The notes below the pieces were generated by a model. That model ran no database searches. It saw nothing but the letters and a program-made list of their open reading frames with translations, and was not told the origin of the DNA. Below are positions 42,923-51,470 of a stretch of DNA of 64,000 nt, one piece after another (within the stretch, counting starts at the first letter, position 1; every line of letters begins with the position of its first letter). The translations under genes were made by a program, and so were the position numbers. The DNA comes from Microcaldota archaeon (GTDB lineage Archaea > Micrarchaeota > Micrarchaeia > Micrarchaeales > Micrarchaeaceae): the NCBI GenBank assembly GCA_021827995.1, contig JAKATK010000003.1:39623-103622 (forward strand), in the 5' to 3' direction.

Positions 42923-44941
42923 GTGGCTACGAAGGGGCATGCAGACAATTCGGATGAGAAGGCTGATCAGATGGGCGAGGAGAGTAAGGCACCGCGTTTT
43001 TCTACAGGCAACATGGACGCATCTGTAGACCCTAGGAAGGACTTTTATACGTACGCCAACGGCACGTGGGTGCGCAACAACCCTGTGCCGCCGGACAAGG
43101 CCATCTGGCGCGGCAGCGACGAGCTGCAGGAGCACAACATGGACCTTCTGCATCGGATAGCCGAGGACAGCGCGGCCGACAAGACCGCGCCGGCCGGTTC
43201 GCCCGCCAGGCTTGTCGGAGATTTCTATGCGTCTGCGATGGACACTGCCAGCATAGAGCGGCTGCGCTTCGCGCCTATAGACGACCTCTGGCAGCGCGTC
43301 TCCAACATCGGTTCCGTGGACGATGTCACCAAGAGCATAACGGAGTTGCACGCCGCCGGCGTATCCGCCTTCTTCGTGGCCGGTTCTATGGCAGACCAGA
43401 AGAACAGCGCCATATACGCGATGTACCTGATGCAGGGCGGGCTGTCGCTGCCAGACCGCGATTACTATTTCAAGCCGGAGTTCGCCAAGACACGCGACGA
43501 GTTCAGGGAGCACGTCGCGAGGATGTTCATGCTCAAGGGCATACCCGAGGCGCAGGCGCGCCAGTGGGCCGATACTGTCATGTCGATAGAGACCGAGATG
43601 GCCGGCGCGAGCAGGACCAGCACCGAGCTGCGCGACGCTGAGAAGAACTACAATAGGATAGACACGGCACAGCTCGACGGCAGGTACGGCGCGTTGGCGC
43701 CCACGAGATACCTCAAGGACCTCGGCGTGCCGCAGTCCACGCAGTATGTTGTCGTGGGCCAGCCGGAGTTCTTCGATGCCATCAACGCCCTACTCGGCAC
43801 TCGCAGCATAGACGATTGGAAGGTCTACCTATACTGGCACGTCCTGAGCTCTTACGCCAGCGCTCTGCACGCCGAGGTCGAGGAGGAGGACTTCGATTTC
43901 TTCGGGCGCAAGCTCCGTGGTCAGCAGCAGCAGGAACCAAGATGGAAGCGCTCCATATACGCCATCGACGGTAGCATCGGTGAAGCCCTCGGCAAGATAT
44001 ACGTAGAGAGGCACTTCGACGAGGCCGCGCGGCACAAGGCGGAGCAGCTCGTTGGCGATCTCATCGGCGCGTTCAGGGAGCGCCTTATGAATCTGCAGTG
44101 GATGTCCGAGCCCACGCGCCAGAAGGCCCTGGCCAAGCTCGACAAGTTCAGCGTCAAGATAGGCTACCCGGACAAGTTCCGCGACTACAGCGGCCTGGTC
44201 ATAAGCGATGATGACTACGTTGGCAACCTGCGCCGCTCCGTGGCGTTCGAGCTCAAAAGGCAGACGTCGCGGGTGGGCCAGTCCGTGGACAGGAAGGAGT
44301 GGCAGATGACCCCGCCGACGGTCAACGCGTACTATGAGCCGACGCAGAACGAGATAGTCTTCCCCGCAGGCATACTCCAGCCGCCGTTCTTCGACCCGAC
44401 GATGGACGACGCGGTCAATTACGGCGCGATAGGAGCCATAATAGGGCACGAGATAACCCACGGCTTCGACGACCAGGGCAGGCTCTACGACGGCGACGGC
44501 AATCTCAACAGCTGGTGGACCGACGCGGACACGAAGGCATTCGATGCTAAGGCGCATGCGGTCGTTCAGGAGTACAGCAAACAGGAAGTGCTCCCGGGCG
44601 CTTTCGTGAACGGAGAGCTCACCCTCGGCGAGAACATAGCCGACCTTGGCGGAGTGGCGATAGCCTACGACGCGCTGCAGAAGCGCCTCGCGCAGGAACC
44701 GTCAGGGCGCGTGAGCGTCGATGGCCTGACGCCAGAGCAGCGCTTCTTCATAGCGTACGCGCAGGCGTGGCGATACAACGTCAGGGACGCTGAAGCCCGC
44801 AGGCGCCTCACGATGGACCCGCACGCGCCTGACAAGGTGAGGGCAGTGATACCAGCGGAGAGCGACCCCAAGTTCGACAGCGCCTTCCCGCCAAGCAACG
44901 GTGGCGACCCGCAGCCCATGCCGCGTGTAGGGGTCTGGTAG
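42923..44941 (+). CDS. pepO: M13-family zinc metallopeptidase (neprilysin/PepO-like)
   Basis: The 672-residue protein has zinc motif GHEITHGFDDQG near residue 510. The third ligand is in GENIADLGGVAIAY. NAYYEPTQNEIVFPAGILQP carries the substrate-binding NAYY, and the C terminus with VRAVIPAESDPKFDSAF is characteristic. The layout matches bacterial PepO, which cleaves oligopeptides. No signal peptide is visible, so it should be cytosolic. GTG 42923 is preferred because GGTGAGGAG lies just upstream; TTG 42917 is also in frame. Confidence 0.95.
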   Translation: MATKGHADNSDEKADQMGEESKAPRFSTGNMDASVDPRKDFYTYANGTWVRNNPVPPDKAIWRGSDELQEHNMDLLHRIAEDSAADKTAPAGSPARLVGDFYASAMDTASIERLRFAPIDDLWQRVSNIGSVDDVTKSITELHAAGVSAFFVAGSMADQKNSAIYAMYLMQGGLSLPDRDYYFKPEFAKTRDEFREHVARMFMLKGIPEAQARQWADTVMSIETEMAGASRTSTELRDAEKNYNRIDTAQLDGRYGALAPTRYLKDLGVPQSTQYVVVGQPEFFDAINALLGTRSIDDWKVYLYWHVLSSYASALHAEVEEEDFDFFGRKLRGQQQQEPRWKRSIYAIDGSIGEALGKIYVERHFDEAARHKAEQLVGDLIGAFRERLMNLQWMSEPTRQKALAKLDKFSVKIGYPDKFRDYSGLVISDDDYVGNLRRSVAFELKRQTSRVGQSVDRKEWQMTPPTVNAYYEPTQNEIVFPAGILQPPFFDPTMDDAVNYGAIGAIIGHEITHGFDDQGRLYDGDGNLNSWWTDADTKAFDAKAHAVVQEYSKQEVLPGAFVNGELTLGENIADLGGVAIAYDALQKRLAQEPSGRVSVDGLTPEQRFFIAYAQAWRYNVRDAEARRRLTMDPHAPDKVRAVIPAESDPKFDSAFPPSNGGDPQPMPRVGVW

Positions 44942-45521
44942 CGCATCTAGCATCGGTATCAATGACGGCCCTGGGAAGCAGATCCACGGCGCCTGAGGCC
45001 TCGCCGTCTACCGCTGCGCCCACTTGGGTAAGCGCACGTCCAGTGCAGGCCTGGGCGCTACAGCGACTACGGCGTCGGCCACATCGACTAGCCAAGCTAT
45101 ACCAACTACCACGACAACATCGGCGAGTTACGCCGCTACAATTGCCGCGCTCTGAGCTCAAGGCCCTGCCAACATGAAAATGCGTATTGCATGGCATGCC
45201 GGGCAACGCCATCGTACACTGGGCCCATCGACCATCAAGTACTGCCGTCACGTACGCGGTGTTGGGCGCTCCGGCGGCCCCTATCAATAGAAAACGATGC
45301 GCTACCGAATTAACGTCGCAGGGCAGAGACGCGTTCGCCGGGGGTGCGGCCGTGGTTCTGCGTGGCGTGCGATAAGACCAGCGCATATTGTCGGCTACCC
45401 GATCGCGCGGCGTGCTTGGTGGATGGTTTGGTGGGCATGGCGCGCGAGCCCGCGTCCCAGCTTATTAGCCGGCTTCACCTTTAGGAATATCCAGCCATAG
45501 AAACAAACCTTGATAACAGGA
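44942..45521 (+). other. Non-coding stretch with remnants of a secreted-protein-like frame
   Basis: No intact gene is present. One plus-strand frame near 45050-45160 reads ATATTASATSTSQAIPTTTT, then SASYAATIAAL and stop. This resembles the Thr/Ser linkers of exported archaeal proteins, so the region may contain a decayed gene. It ends at the right end of the TnpB element. Confidence 0.3.
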
Positions 45522-45700
45522 GTGACATCCTCCTCGGGCTAAAGCCCGAGGCTTCCCCCGGAGTTTGACCCAGGGTATGTTCTCGGTTCCTTGACACAGC
45601 TTGCGGCGCCCCTTGCGCCGTAGAGGTTAGTATCTCCCCGAGCGTGACTTCGGGCATGCCCTGCCCTAGCGCGTTCGCGCACGTTTATCGCGGAGTTCAC
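45522..45700 (-). ncRNA. Putative omega RNA (reRNA) of the TnpB element
   Basis: In this family the guide RNA scaffold overlaps the 3' end of tnpB and ends at the element's right end. Here the last part contains the CCTCGGGC/GCCCGAGG hairpin and ends in GGATGTCAC (minus strand). The guide would be copied from the flank, beginning TCCTGTTATCAAGG. The 5' limit is a guess. Confidence 0.4.
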
Positions 45701-46780
45701 GTCCCTGCCAATCTGCGCACCGCACCTGTCGCATATGTATTCCCTGGCGGACAGCGGCATCTCCATGATGTTGCCACAGTTGCTGCACGTCCTCGTCGTG
45801 TCCCGTGCATCGACCTTTATCACTTCCATGCCAGCGTTTTCGGCCTTGTATGAAAGCATCTGCACGAAACTGTTCCATGAAGCGTTCTGTATCGACTGCG
45901 CGAGCCGGTGGTCCCTCTCCATATTCTGGATGTTCAACGCCTCGACCGCGAATGAGGTATAACTTCCGTGGACCAATTCGTTTGAGAGCTTGTGCATGAA
46001 GTCGTTCGACTGGTTCGTCACGCGGGCCCATTCCCTCTGCAGTTTATATCTCGCGGCCTGCCTCCTCTTCGAGCCCTTTCTCCTTCTCGCAATCGTCCTC
46101 TGCCATTTCGCTATCCTCTTTGCTCTTTTCTTGAAGAACTTCGGCTTCTGCACCGTCGTGCCATCGGACAGGGCGATGAAGTTGTGCAGTCCTATGTCGA
46201 TACCTACCGTGTTCGTGTCCTCGATCTTCGGTGGGAACGTTTCTGTCGCAGTGGTGAATATCGCGTAATAGTACTTCCCCTCTCTCTTTATCGTCATCGT
46301 CTTTATCTTTCCCCAGAGTTCTCTGTGGAGGTCTATCTTCATCCGGCCTATCCTCGATACCCTGAGCATGTCCGTTTTCCTTTCCGTCTCGATCGAGAAC
46401 GCGCCGTTATCCTGCGGGTACGTCAAAGACCTGTACCTATCCGCGGACTTGAACCTCGGGAACCCTGCCCTAACCTTCTTCCCTGCCTGCCTTTCTCTTA
46501 CTCTCCTGAAGAAGTTCTGGTACGCCTTCAGTAACCTGTACTTTATTTCGCAGCGCACCTGGGAGTATAGCTGCAGATATTTCGTGTCCTTCTCTATCCC
46601 CTTCGCGAATGCGTTCAGGGATGCCATGGATACCGACCCATGCCCCTCTTTGTACGAATCCATCGACTTCTCGAGAAGGAGGTTGTAGAATTCTTTCGCA
46701 AGTACCAACTGCGACTCTATCTCGCTCTGCCTTTTTGCATCAGGATAGATCCTGAACTTATAAGCCAGTACGCGGTCCAT
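45539..46780 (-). CDS. tnpB: TnpB, RNA-guided nuclease of IS200/IS605 elements
   Basis: The 413-residue protein has an N-terminal helical DNA/RNA-binding part (LAYKFRIYPDAKRQSEIESQ). The RuvC catalytic residues are Asp in VGIDIGLHNF, Glu in FAVEALNIQNM and Asp in GRDVNSAINV. A zinc ribbon CSNC and CDRC lies between the last two. TnpB proteins are guided nucleases that use an RNA made from the element's right end. All catalytic motifs are intact, so the protein may be active. The stop codon (45539-45541) lies in the loop region of the right-end hairpin. Confidence 0.93.
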   Translation of the reverse strand: MDRVLAYKFRIYPDAKRQSEIESQLVLAKEFYNLLLEKSMDSYKEGHGSVSMASLNAFAKGIEKDTKYLQLYSQVRCEIKYRLLKAYQNFFRRVRERQAGKKVRAGFPRFKSADRYRSLTYPQDNGAFSIETERKTDMLRVSRIGRMKIDLHRELWGKIKTMTIKREGKYYYAIFTTATETFPPKIEDTNTVGIDIGLHNFIALSDGTTVQKPKFFKKRAKRIAKWQRTIARRRKGSKRRQAARYKLQREWARVTNQSNDFMHKLSNELVHGSYTSFAVEALNIQNMERDHRLAQSIQNASWNSFVQMLSYKAENAGMEVIKVDARDTTRTCSNCGNIMEMPLSAREYICDRCGAQIGRDVNSAINVRERARAGHARSHARGDTNLYGARGAASCVKEPRTYPGSNSGGSLGL

Positions 46781-46828
46781 GTTTATCTATACAGGTATGC
46801 GTTTCCAGATATTTACGCCTGTTGCGTT

Positions 46829-46880
46829 GGAGGGGCGATTCATCTCCGCGCTGAAGCGCGGTCAGATTTCTTGCCCCTCC
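46829..46880. repeat. Left-end nested hairpin of the TnpB element
   Basis: GGAGGGGC at 46829 pairs with GCCCCTCC at 46873. Inside, CCGCGC-TGAA-GCGCGG (46846-46861) forms a six-bp stem. It lies about 50 nt upstream of the tnpB start and probably acts as the left-end recognition structure. Confidence 0.6.
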
Positions 46881-46931
46881 AAACCACCGAGTCTTAAATA
46901 TCCGACCAGAAGATTCTATCGCGGTGTAACG

Positions 46932-47294
46932 ATGATTGACGCAAGCGAAGTGAATGCCGAAATAAAAAGAAGGGGGATGGCGCCGATCTTTACCGATGGC
47001 GTTATGGTCGGCCTGAGGCTCAGGACAAAAACAAAGAGCGGAATCAGCTCCAAAGAGCCGGTGGACCCAAGCAACCTCGATATCGTGGGCGGTTTGATTG
47101 AGATGGTCTTTGTTGATAACAGCAAGCAGCAACCCCTGGGCGTCTTCATCTTCGACAGGCAAACGGCAGAGGAGCTCAGGAATGCGCTGAACGAGACCAT
47201 AACAAAATTCGACGAGTTTCTGAGGTCGAAAGACCTGTCCAGATTGATGCCCAAACACGGTGAAGAGCGCGGGGAACAGCAATCATACAGATGA
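46932..47294 (+). CDS. Hypothetical protein
   Basis: The product is 120 residues from ATG 46932. It has a short helix (ASEVNAEIKRRG), then strands such as GVMVGLRLRTKTKSGISS, VGGLIEMVFVD and PLGVFIFDRQTAEELRNAL, and a polar C terminus. The frame is open upstream into the transposon end, but the internal ATG fits a TATA-like TTAAATATCC near 46895. No family is recognised; an alpha/beta fold is likely. Confidence 0.6.
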   Translation: MIDASEVNAEIKRRGMAPIFTDGVMVGLRLRTKTKSGISSKEPVDPSNLDIVGGLIEMVFVDNSKQQPLGVFIFDRQTAEELRNALNETITKFDEFLRSKDLSRLMPKHGEERGEQQSYR

Positions 47295-47723
47295 CATGCT
47301 CGGAGAAAGCCCCATGAACAGCGCATGCGCCTTAGAGGATAGCGGCTTGCTTATTTCAAGTCAGCCTCTTGGGCTCACCCCCGCGTAGCAACGGGCCAAC
47401 AGAGAAAATCCCTGCATGGACCATTGCCCATGGGCCCGCGCAGCACTTATAGCAAGCTTTATATACGTTGAGCACATAAAGCAGTGTGAAGAAGAAATGT
47501 CAGATAAGATGCAACAGTGAGTAAGTCTTATCCTAAGTCGAGTGAATAGGACACGCGCCGAATCTGTGCGTCTCATAGCAATCCTATGAGATGCTCGAGT
47601 GTCCCAGGGATTTAGGCACTAGAAATCTGTACGTGAATGAAGTTCTTCTTCCCAAATGACATCCCGCAGCGCCAGCCCGCGACAAGCACCAACAATTAAA
47701 TAAGTTAACGCAAGCCTATCGGT
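47295..47723 (+). other. Intergenic region holding a possible structured RNA
   Basis: No protein-coding frame is credible here. The region contains a strong TATA box and a run of hairpins (listed separately). A second AT-rich promoter-like stretch lies directly before the HemK2-like gene. Confidence 0.5.
47487..47630 (+). ncRNA. Candidate structured RNA of unknown class
   Basis: A TATA box CTTTATATAC (47457-47466) predicts a start near 47487. Downstream four stem-loops can be drawn. GATAAG/CTTATC is at 47503 and 47527. An outer stem GGACAC/GTGTCC is at 47549 and 47599. Inside it are GCGC/GTGC (47555, 47566) and a perfect CTCATAG/CTATGAG (47572, 47584). GATTT/AAATC is at 47609 and 47623. There is no match to tRNA, 5S, SRP or RNase P RNA that I can see. 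Pairing was found by eye. Confidence 0.35.
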
Positions 47724-48344
47724 ATGGCATCTGGCGATTGGCCGCGCATAGAGTGTTCGGATCTCGTCTACGCGCCGGCTGAGGATTCCGACATGCTGGC
47801 CAGGGTTGTCGTTGAGCGCGCGTTCGGCAGGACGCTCGACCTTGGCACTGGCACCGGCATACAGGGCATAGCCGCCGCCATGAAGGGCTGCTCGGTCACG
47901 TTCGCCGACATAAGCCATGACGCTCTCGACCTCGCGAAGCGAAACGCTGAGCTCAACGGCGTGAGCGGCGATTTCGTGCGCACGGACCTGTTTTCCGGTG
48001 TGCACGGCAAGTTCAACACCCTAATCTTCAACCCGCCGTACGTGCCATCCGCCCCATTGGCCAAGGGCAGGTACAACATGCACAGCGCGTTGGCGCCATT
48101 CAGACTCCTGGGCATAAACAAATCGAAGAGGGTCTACACCGCGCTCGACGGCGGGACGCGCGGACGGGAGGTCATAGACAGGTTCCTATCTAAGTACCAA
48201 GATTATGTTCTGGACGACCACCTTGTGCTCATGGTAGAGAGCTCGTTCAACGGCTACATGGCCGATGTCAAGCGCCTTGGTGCTGAGATAGCCGCGAAGG
48301 CGCACTTCTTCTTCGAGGACATAGTCGTGCTGTCTTTCAAGTGA
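47724..48344 (+). CDS. HemK2/Mtq2-like N5-glutamine methyltransferase
   Basis: The 206-residue class I methyltransferase has RTLDLGTGTGIQGIAAAMKG (motif I, near residue 36), then VTFADISHDALDLAKRNAEL. The catalytic NPPYVP follows after TLIF. The short archaeal HemK2 form methylates the glutamine of the GGQ loop of release factor aRF1, often with a Trm112 partner. The ATG sits about 30 nt after an AT-rich TATA-like stretch, so the message is probably leaderless. Confidence 0.88.
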   Translation: MASGDWPRIECSDLVYAPAEDSDMLARVVVERAFGRTLDLGTGTGIQGIAAAMKGCSVTFADISHDALDLAKRNAELNGVSGDFVRTDLFSGVHGKFNTLIFNPPYVPSAPLAKGRYNMHSALAPFRLLGINKSKRVYTALDGGTRGREVIDRFLSKYQDYVLDDHLVLMVESSFNGYMADVKRLGAEIAAKAHFFFEDIVVLSFK

Positions 48345-48750
48345 TCGCAGCTTCCCGCAGGCCGTGCATGAAGGCCATCGCGCCGGGCGCGTTCTCGGGC
48401 TATGTCGCAGCCATTGCAGCACGCGTGTAGGCTGTTCAAACGCCTCCCTGATACATAGCCACAAAGCGGCCACTAGCGGCATAGCAGTAATGATCGGAAT
48501 AATCTCTGTTAGCCGGAATCCCCATCGAGTTGTGCCATCCGGCCTTCAGAGAGCGACATTGCACTGCCTACCTTTACGTGGGGTATCTACTGTCTGCTTC
48601 CAGCTCCAGACGACGGGCAACCCCGTTTATCCAGTCGCAGACCCCGAGGCGGGCCGCAATGGGCACCGCGCTGCCGTGCCAGCATCGAGAGTCCTGGTAT
48701 TGGTACGGCCAATCTGCCAGGCATGCGGTTGCGAGGACGCGGCCGCCCCA
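48345..48750 (-). other. Gap with weak traces of a decayed gene
   Basis: No open gene is present. On the minus strand one frame reads ARLGVCDWINGVARRLELEA and, after two stops, WHNSMGIPANRDYSDHYCYA followed by ASGRFVAMYQGGV. This may be a relic of a gene. The family cannot be named and the evidence is weak. Confidence 0.25.
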
Positions 48751-49410
48751 CTAATCCAGGTAGCCGAGCACCGCGCTTATGTCACCGCCATCTATGTTTA
48801 CGCTCGCGCTATCGATCACGTCGCGCTTGTCAGTGTTGAACGCGAAGGAGCGGCCCACGCTCCTGAACACAGGTATGTCGTTCGTGTCGTTGCCGATGAA
48901 CGCGCACTCGTCCATGCCTATCCCAGAGGCGCTGCACATCTCCCTCATGGCCTCGACCTTGCCGTGGAAATCCCTATTCGTGAACACGCCGCCTGTCAGC
49001 GCGCCGGTACCGTCGAACTCCAGCCCGTGCGCGATACTGACGAAATCGAAGTGCAGGCCGAATTTGGCCGCGAAGATGTCGTACGCGTTCCTTATCGAGC
49101 CTGACACCACAGCGACCTTCATCCCGCGTTCGCGCAACCCGGATAGCAGCCTATCGGTACCGTTGGCTGGCCTCATGTCCCTACTGAGCATGTCGTTGAG
49201 CCCCTGTTCCGTCAGGCCGTAGCGCTTGTAGAGCTCGACGCACCTGCGCGACCATGTGCTGACGTCGAACTCCCCGCTGAAGAAGGCCTTCTTGAGCCGT
49301 TCGTCCTCATCGACGCAGCCGAGCTCGTTGGCTATCAGCTCCCACACCGATGGGTATTTGTAGTGCGCCACCGTGCCGTCGAAGTCGAGGCCGACCATCC
49401 TGACCTTCAT
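48751..49410 (-). CDS. HAD-superfamily phosphatase (subfamily IB, SerB-like)
   Basis: The 219-residue protein has the nucleophile motif GLDFDGTVAHYK near the N terminus. Motif II is VAVVSGSIRNAYDI, and motif IV is FIGNDTNDIPVFRSVG. A helical cap lies between motifs I and II. The layout is that of phosphoserine-phosphatase-like HAD enzymes, but substrate-specific residues cannot be judged. The sequence has strong purine-poor codon bias like its neighbours. Confidence 0.82.
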   Translation of the reverse strand: MKVRMVGLDFDGTVAHYKYPSVWELIANELGCVDEDERLKKAFFSGEFDVSTWSRRCVELYKRYGLTEQGLNDMLSRDMRPANGTDRLLSGLRERGMKVAVVSGSIRNAYDIFAAKFGLHFDFVSIAHGLEFDGTGALTGGVFTNRDFHGKVEAMREMCSASGIGMDECAFIGNDTNDIPVFRSVGRSFAFNTDKRDVIDSASVNIDGGDISAVLGYLD

Positions 49411-49698
49411 GCCATCACGTCATGCCATTTTACTTTCCTGGCATATTGTTTATAAGTTGCTGCCACGCTGGTTTACAATAAGGTCGCCTCGGCGCATGCT
49501 TATGCTTTAGAGGCGGATGGCCCAGTGACCTGCGCGTGGCATCTGCAGTAAAAGCATATGGCAGCTACCATAGAATAGATAACGCTGAAACCGATTCGAA
49601 GCGAGGTAAGCCATGTCTTCAGCTCAATCATCTCGCCTATCGGCAAATAGATGTTACGGCACAGGGCCTTAGTAAGCGCCCCGTTGATCGGCGCCGCC

Positions 49699-49950
49699 TC
49701 ATCCCTCGTAGGAGTCGTCTATCCGCACTGCCGTATTGCTGGCGTCGTACACGTAGAGCTTGCCGTCCTCTTCCTTCTTTGCTATGTGGTGGCTGCTGTC
49801 GCAGAATGGCTTGTTCTTCGACAGGCCGCAGGCGCATATCTTGAACTCGTACTCAAGTAGCGCGGGGTCTGTGGTGAGCCTGTCGATTCCAGGCAGGTCC
49901 TTGAGTTTTATCCTGTACGAGTGGTTCCTATCGTGCCTAACGAGCCTCAT
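49699..49950 (-). CDS. CDGSH iron-sulfur protein
   Basis: The 83-residue product from ATG 49950 has the CDGSH signature [16 protein letters not shown]. This supplies the three Cys and one His ligands of a 2Fe-2S cluster. The family transfers electrons or clusters. In archaea single-domain forms are common and of unknown partner. It is isolated, with about 290 bases of non-coding sequence between it and the HAD gene. Confidence 0.92.
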   Translation of the reverse strand: MRLVRHDRNHSYRIKLKDLPGIDRLTTDPALLEYEFKICACGLSKNKPFCDSSHHIAKKEEDGKLYVYDASNTAVRIDDSYEG

Positions 49951-50029
49951 CCAAGCCACCGATTATCGTGTAACATGATGCCGCGCCGCAGCGCGATGCC
50001 GCGCCAGCCGGTCTGCGGGACATATCCGG

Positions 50030-50794
50030 TCACTTGACCTGCCCCGACGCAGTGACGTTCCAAAACGGGTAGCGCAGGCTATGCCACGGGAACGATATTA
50101 TGCCGGCGTGGGTCACGCTGCCAACCAGGTAGGCGATCGCGCTGGTCACAGACAGGCCGACAAGCAGGAGAACCATGGCTATCAGGAACGACTTGAGCAG
50201 CAGTATCAGCAGCGCGTCCATGCGCCTTATCCTCTGCTGCGCGGCCAATGCTATTACCAGTATCACCAAGCTCCAGATAGGCGCGAGCACTATGAAGATG
50301 CCGTCCACTATAGGTATCGGCACTAGCCAGTAGAGCAGCAGTACCGGGAATATGCTGAACACTAGCGCGGTGAAGGTCCTTTCGTATGGGCCGTTCCACA
50401 GTTTCAGGAAGAATTTCGCCACTATCTGATAGAGGAGCGCGTCTATGAGCAGGCTGAGCGGTATCGCTATGAACAACAGCAGTACGCCTCCGCCTACGAT
50501 GACAAGGTAGCCGAAAGACGTGGCGAACGCCTGCAGCACAGTCATCGAAGATACCGGTGCAGACCTGAAGCCTAAGCCCAGCGTGACCGCTATGGAGCCT
50601 ACCACAGCATAGGCTATGAACGCGAACACCGCGAGCGTGTAGTAGAGCTTGAGCGCCCCGCCCAGGTCGAGCTGCCGCTTCGCGTGTCTGCCCGGATCCC
50701 AGACTAGGCTCCACATGAACTTTAGTTCATTGGCTATTGACACGTGGTCACTTCGTAGATTAGTTGCTGGAAAGTCTTTAATAACGATGCGCAT
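50030..50794 (-). CDS. Yip1-domain membrane protein
   Basis: The 254-residue protein has five hydrophobic helices, including AFIAYAVVGSIAVTLGLGF, VGGGVLLLFIAIPLSLLIDA and LIPVLLLYW-like segments before VPIPIVDGIFIVLAPIWSLV. ALLYQIVAKFFLKLWNGPYE and the helix order match the Yip1 family. The start may be the GTG at residue 18 (VSIANELKF). The upstream FKBP gene, read with its frameshift corrected, stops 14 nt before this start, so the two are likely co-transcribed. Confidence 0.8.
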   Translation of the reverse strand: MRIVIKDFPATNLRSDHVSIANELKFMWSLVWDPGRHAKRQLDLGGALKLYYTLAVFAFIAYAVVGSIAVTLGLGFRSAPVSSMTVLQAFATSFGYLVIVGGGVLLLFIAIPLSLLIDALLYQIVAKFFLKLWNGPYERTFTALVFSIFPVLLLYWLVPIPIVDGIFIVLAPIWSLVILVIALAAQQRIRRMDALLILLLKSFLIAMVLLLVGLSVTSAIAYLVGSVTHAGIISFPWHSLRYPFWNVTASGQVK

Positions 50795-50807
50795 GCTGTA
50801 GCTGGCT

Positions 50808-51420
50808 TCATTTGCCTATCCGGATTACCTCTATCCCGAACGTAAGCGTCTGGCCCGCATAGCGCGGGTTGAAGTCTACAGTGACCATTAGTGGCGTTCA
50901 CGGCGCGTATCACGCCAGGCAGCCCGCTGGATGTGTATACCGTGTCGCCAGATGCTATGGTCCTGTTTCCGAATCGCGACCTGGATATTGTGATTATGAG
51001 CGATGCGTTGACCTCACCGTAGGCCTCGGCCGGTGGCAGCGTCACATTCCTGATCTGGTGCAGCTGCATGCCTATGACGGCCTGGTCGAAGCCCGGGATT
51101 ATCGATCGTGTCGCCGAGGTGTTGTTCGGGTCGTACACCGTGAAGTTGACCGGTGGGTTGCCGCCCAAGTAGCTCACGTTGTCGAAGTAAGTTCCGTTCT
51201 GGAACCTCAGCGTGTAATACGCGCTCACGTTGTCGCCCACCTGCACCGTAGCGGGTGCTGTGTAGCCCAGCGCCACGTAGACGCCTATTATTACGACCAC
51301 GGCCGCAACTACCGCGACCAGCATCATCACCGACTTCGTCCTGCGCTCCGATGCCTCCGGCCTAGGTTGCGTGCCGGCTTGTGCATGTGCCGTTGCGTTG
51401 GTCCCCATCGAATCAATCAA
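50808..51420 (-). pseudogene. Membrane-anchored FKBP isomerase with a single frameshift near the 3' end
   Basis: An N-terminal helix (SVMMLVAVVAAVVVIIGVYV) anchors an FKBP domain with VQVGDNVSAYYTLRFQNGTY, GFDQAVIGMQLHQIRNVTLP and AYGEVN. After AVNATNG the frame turns to unlikely sequence and would end at 50734. One base earlier in phase, the expected FKBP ending VTVDFNPRYAGQTLTFGIEV and IRIGK with stop at 50808 is found. An extra G at 50885-50886 explains this. It could be a true mutation, a sequencing error or a programmed shift. Confidence 0.85.
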
Positions 51421-51470
51421 GTTTGCACTGCTGCAATTTAATCTCTTTCCTGGCCGCGCGCCAGCTTGCC

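Larger units (their letters stand above)
45522..46880 (-). mobile_element. IS200/IS605-group element with tnpB only (IS1341-like)
   Basis: The element contains tnpB and no tnpA. The right end is marked by a perfect hairpin CCTCGGGC-TAAA-GCCCGAGG (45532-45551) followed by GTGACATCC. The left end has a hairpin GGAGGGGC/GCCCCTCC (46829-46880) enclosing a second stem CCGCGC-TGAA-GCGCGG. Subterminal hairpins and lack of terminal inverted repeats fit this family. Without TnpA the element would need help to move. Exact ends are estimated. Confidence 0.75.

Noticed and set aside
43829..44557. Minus-strand frame of 242 codons inside the M13 peptidase gene
   Set aside because: The zinc motif and other M13 motifs establish the plus strand as coding.
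50734..50807. Natural extension of the membrane FKBP to the stop at 50734
   Set aside because: The extension has no family similarity and overlaps the Yip1 gene, whereas the alternative frame gives the exact FKBP ending.
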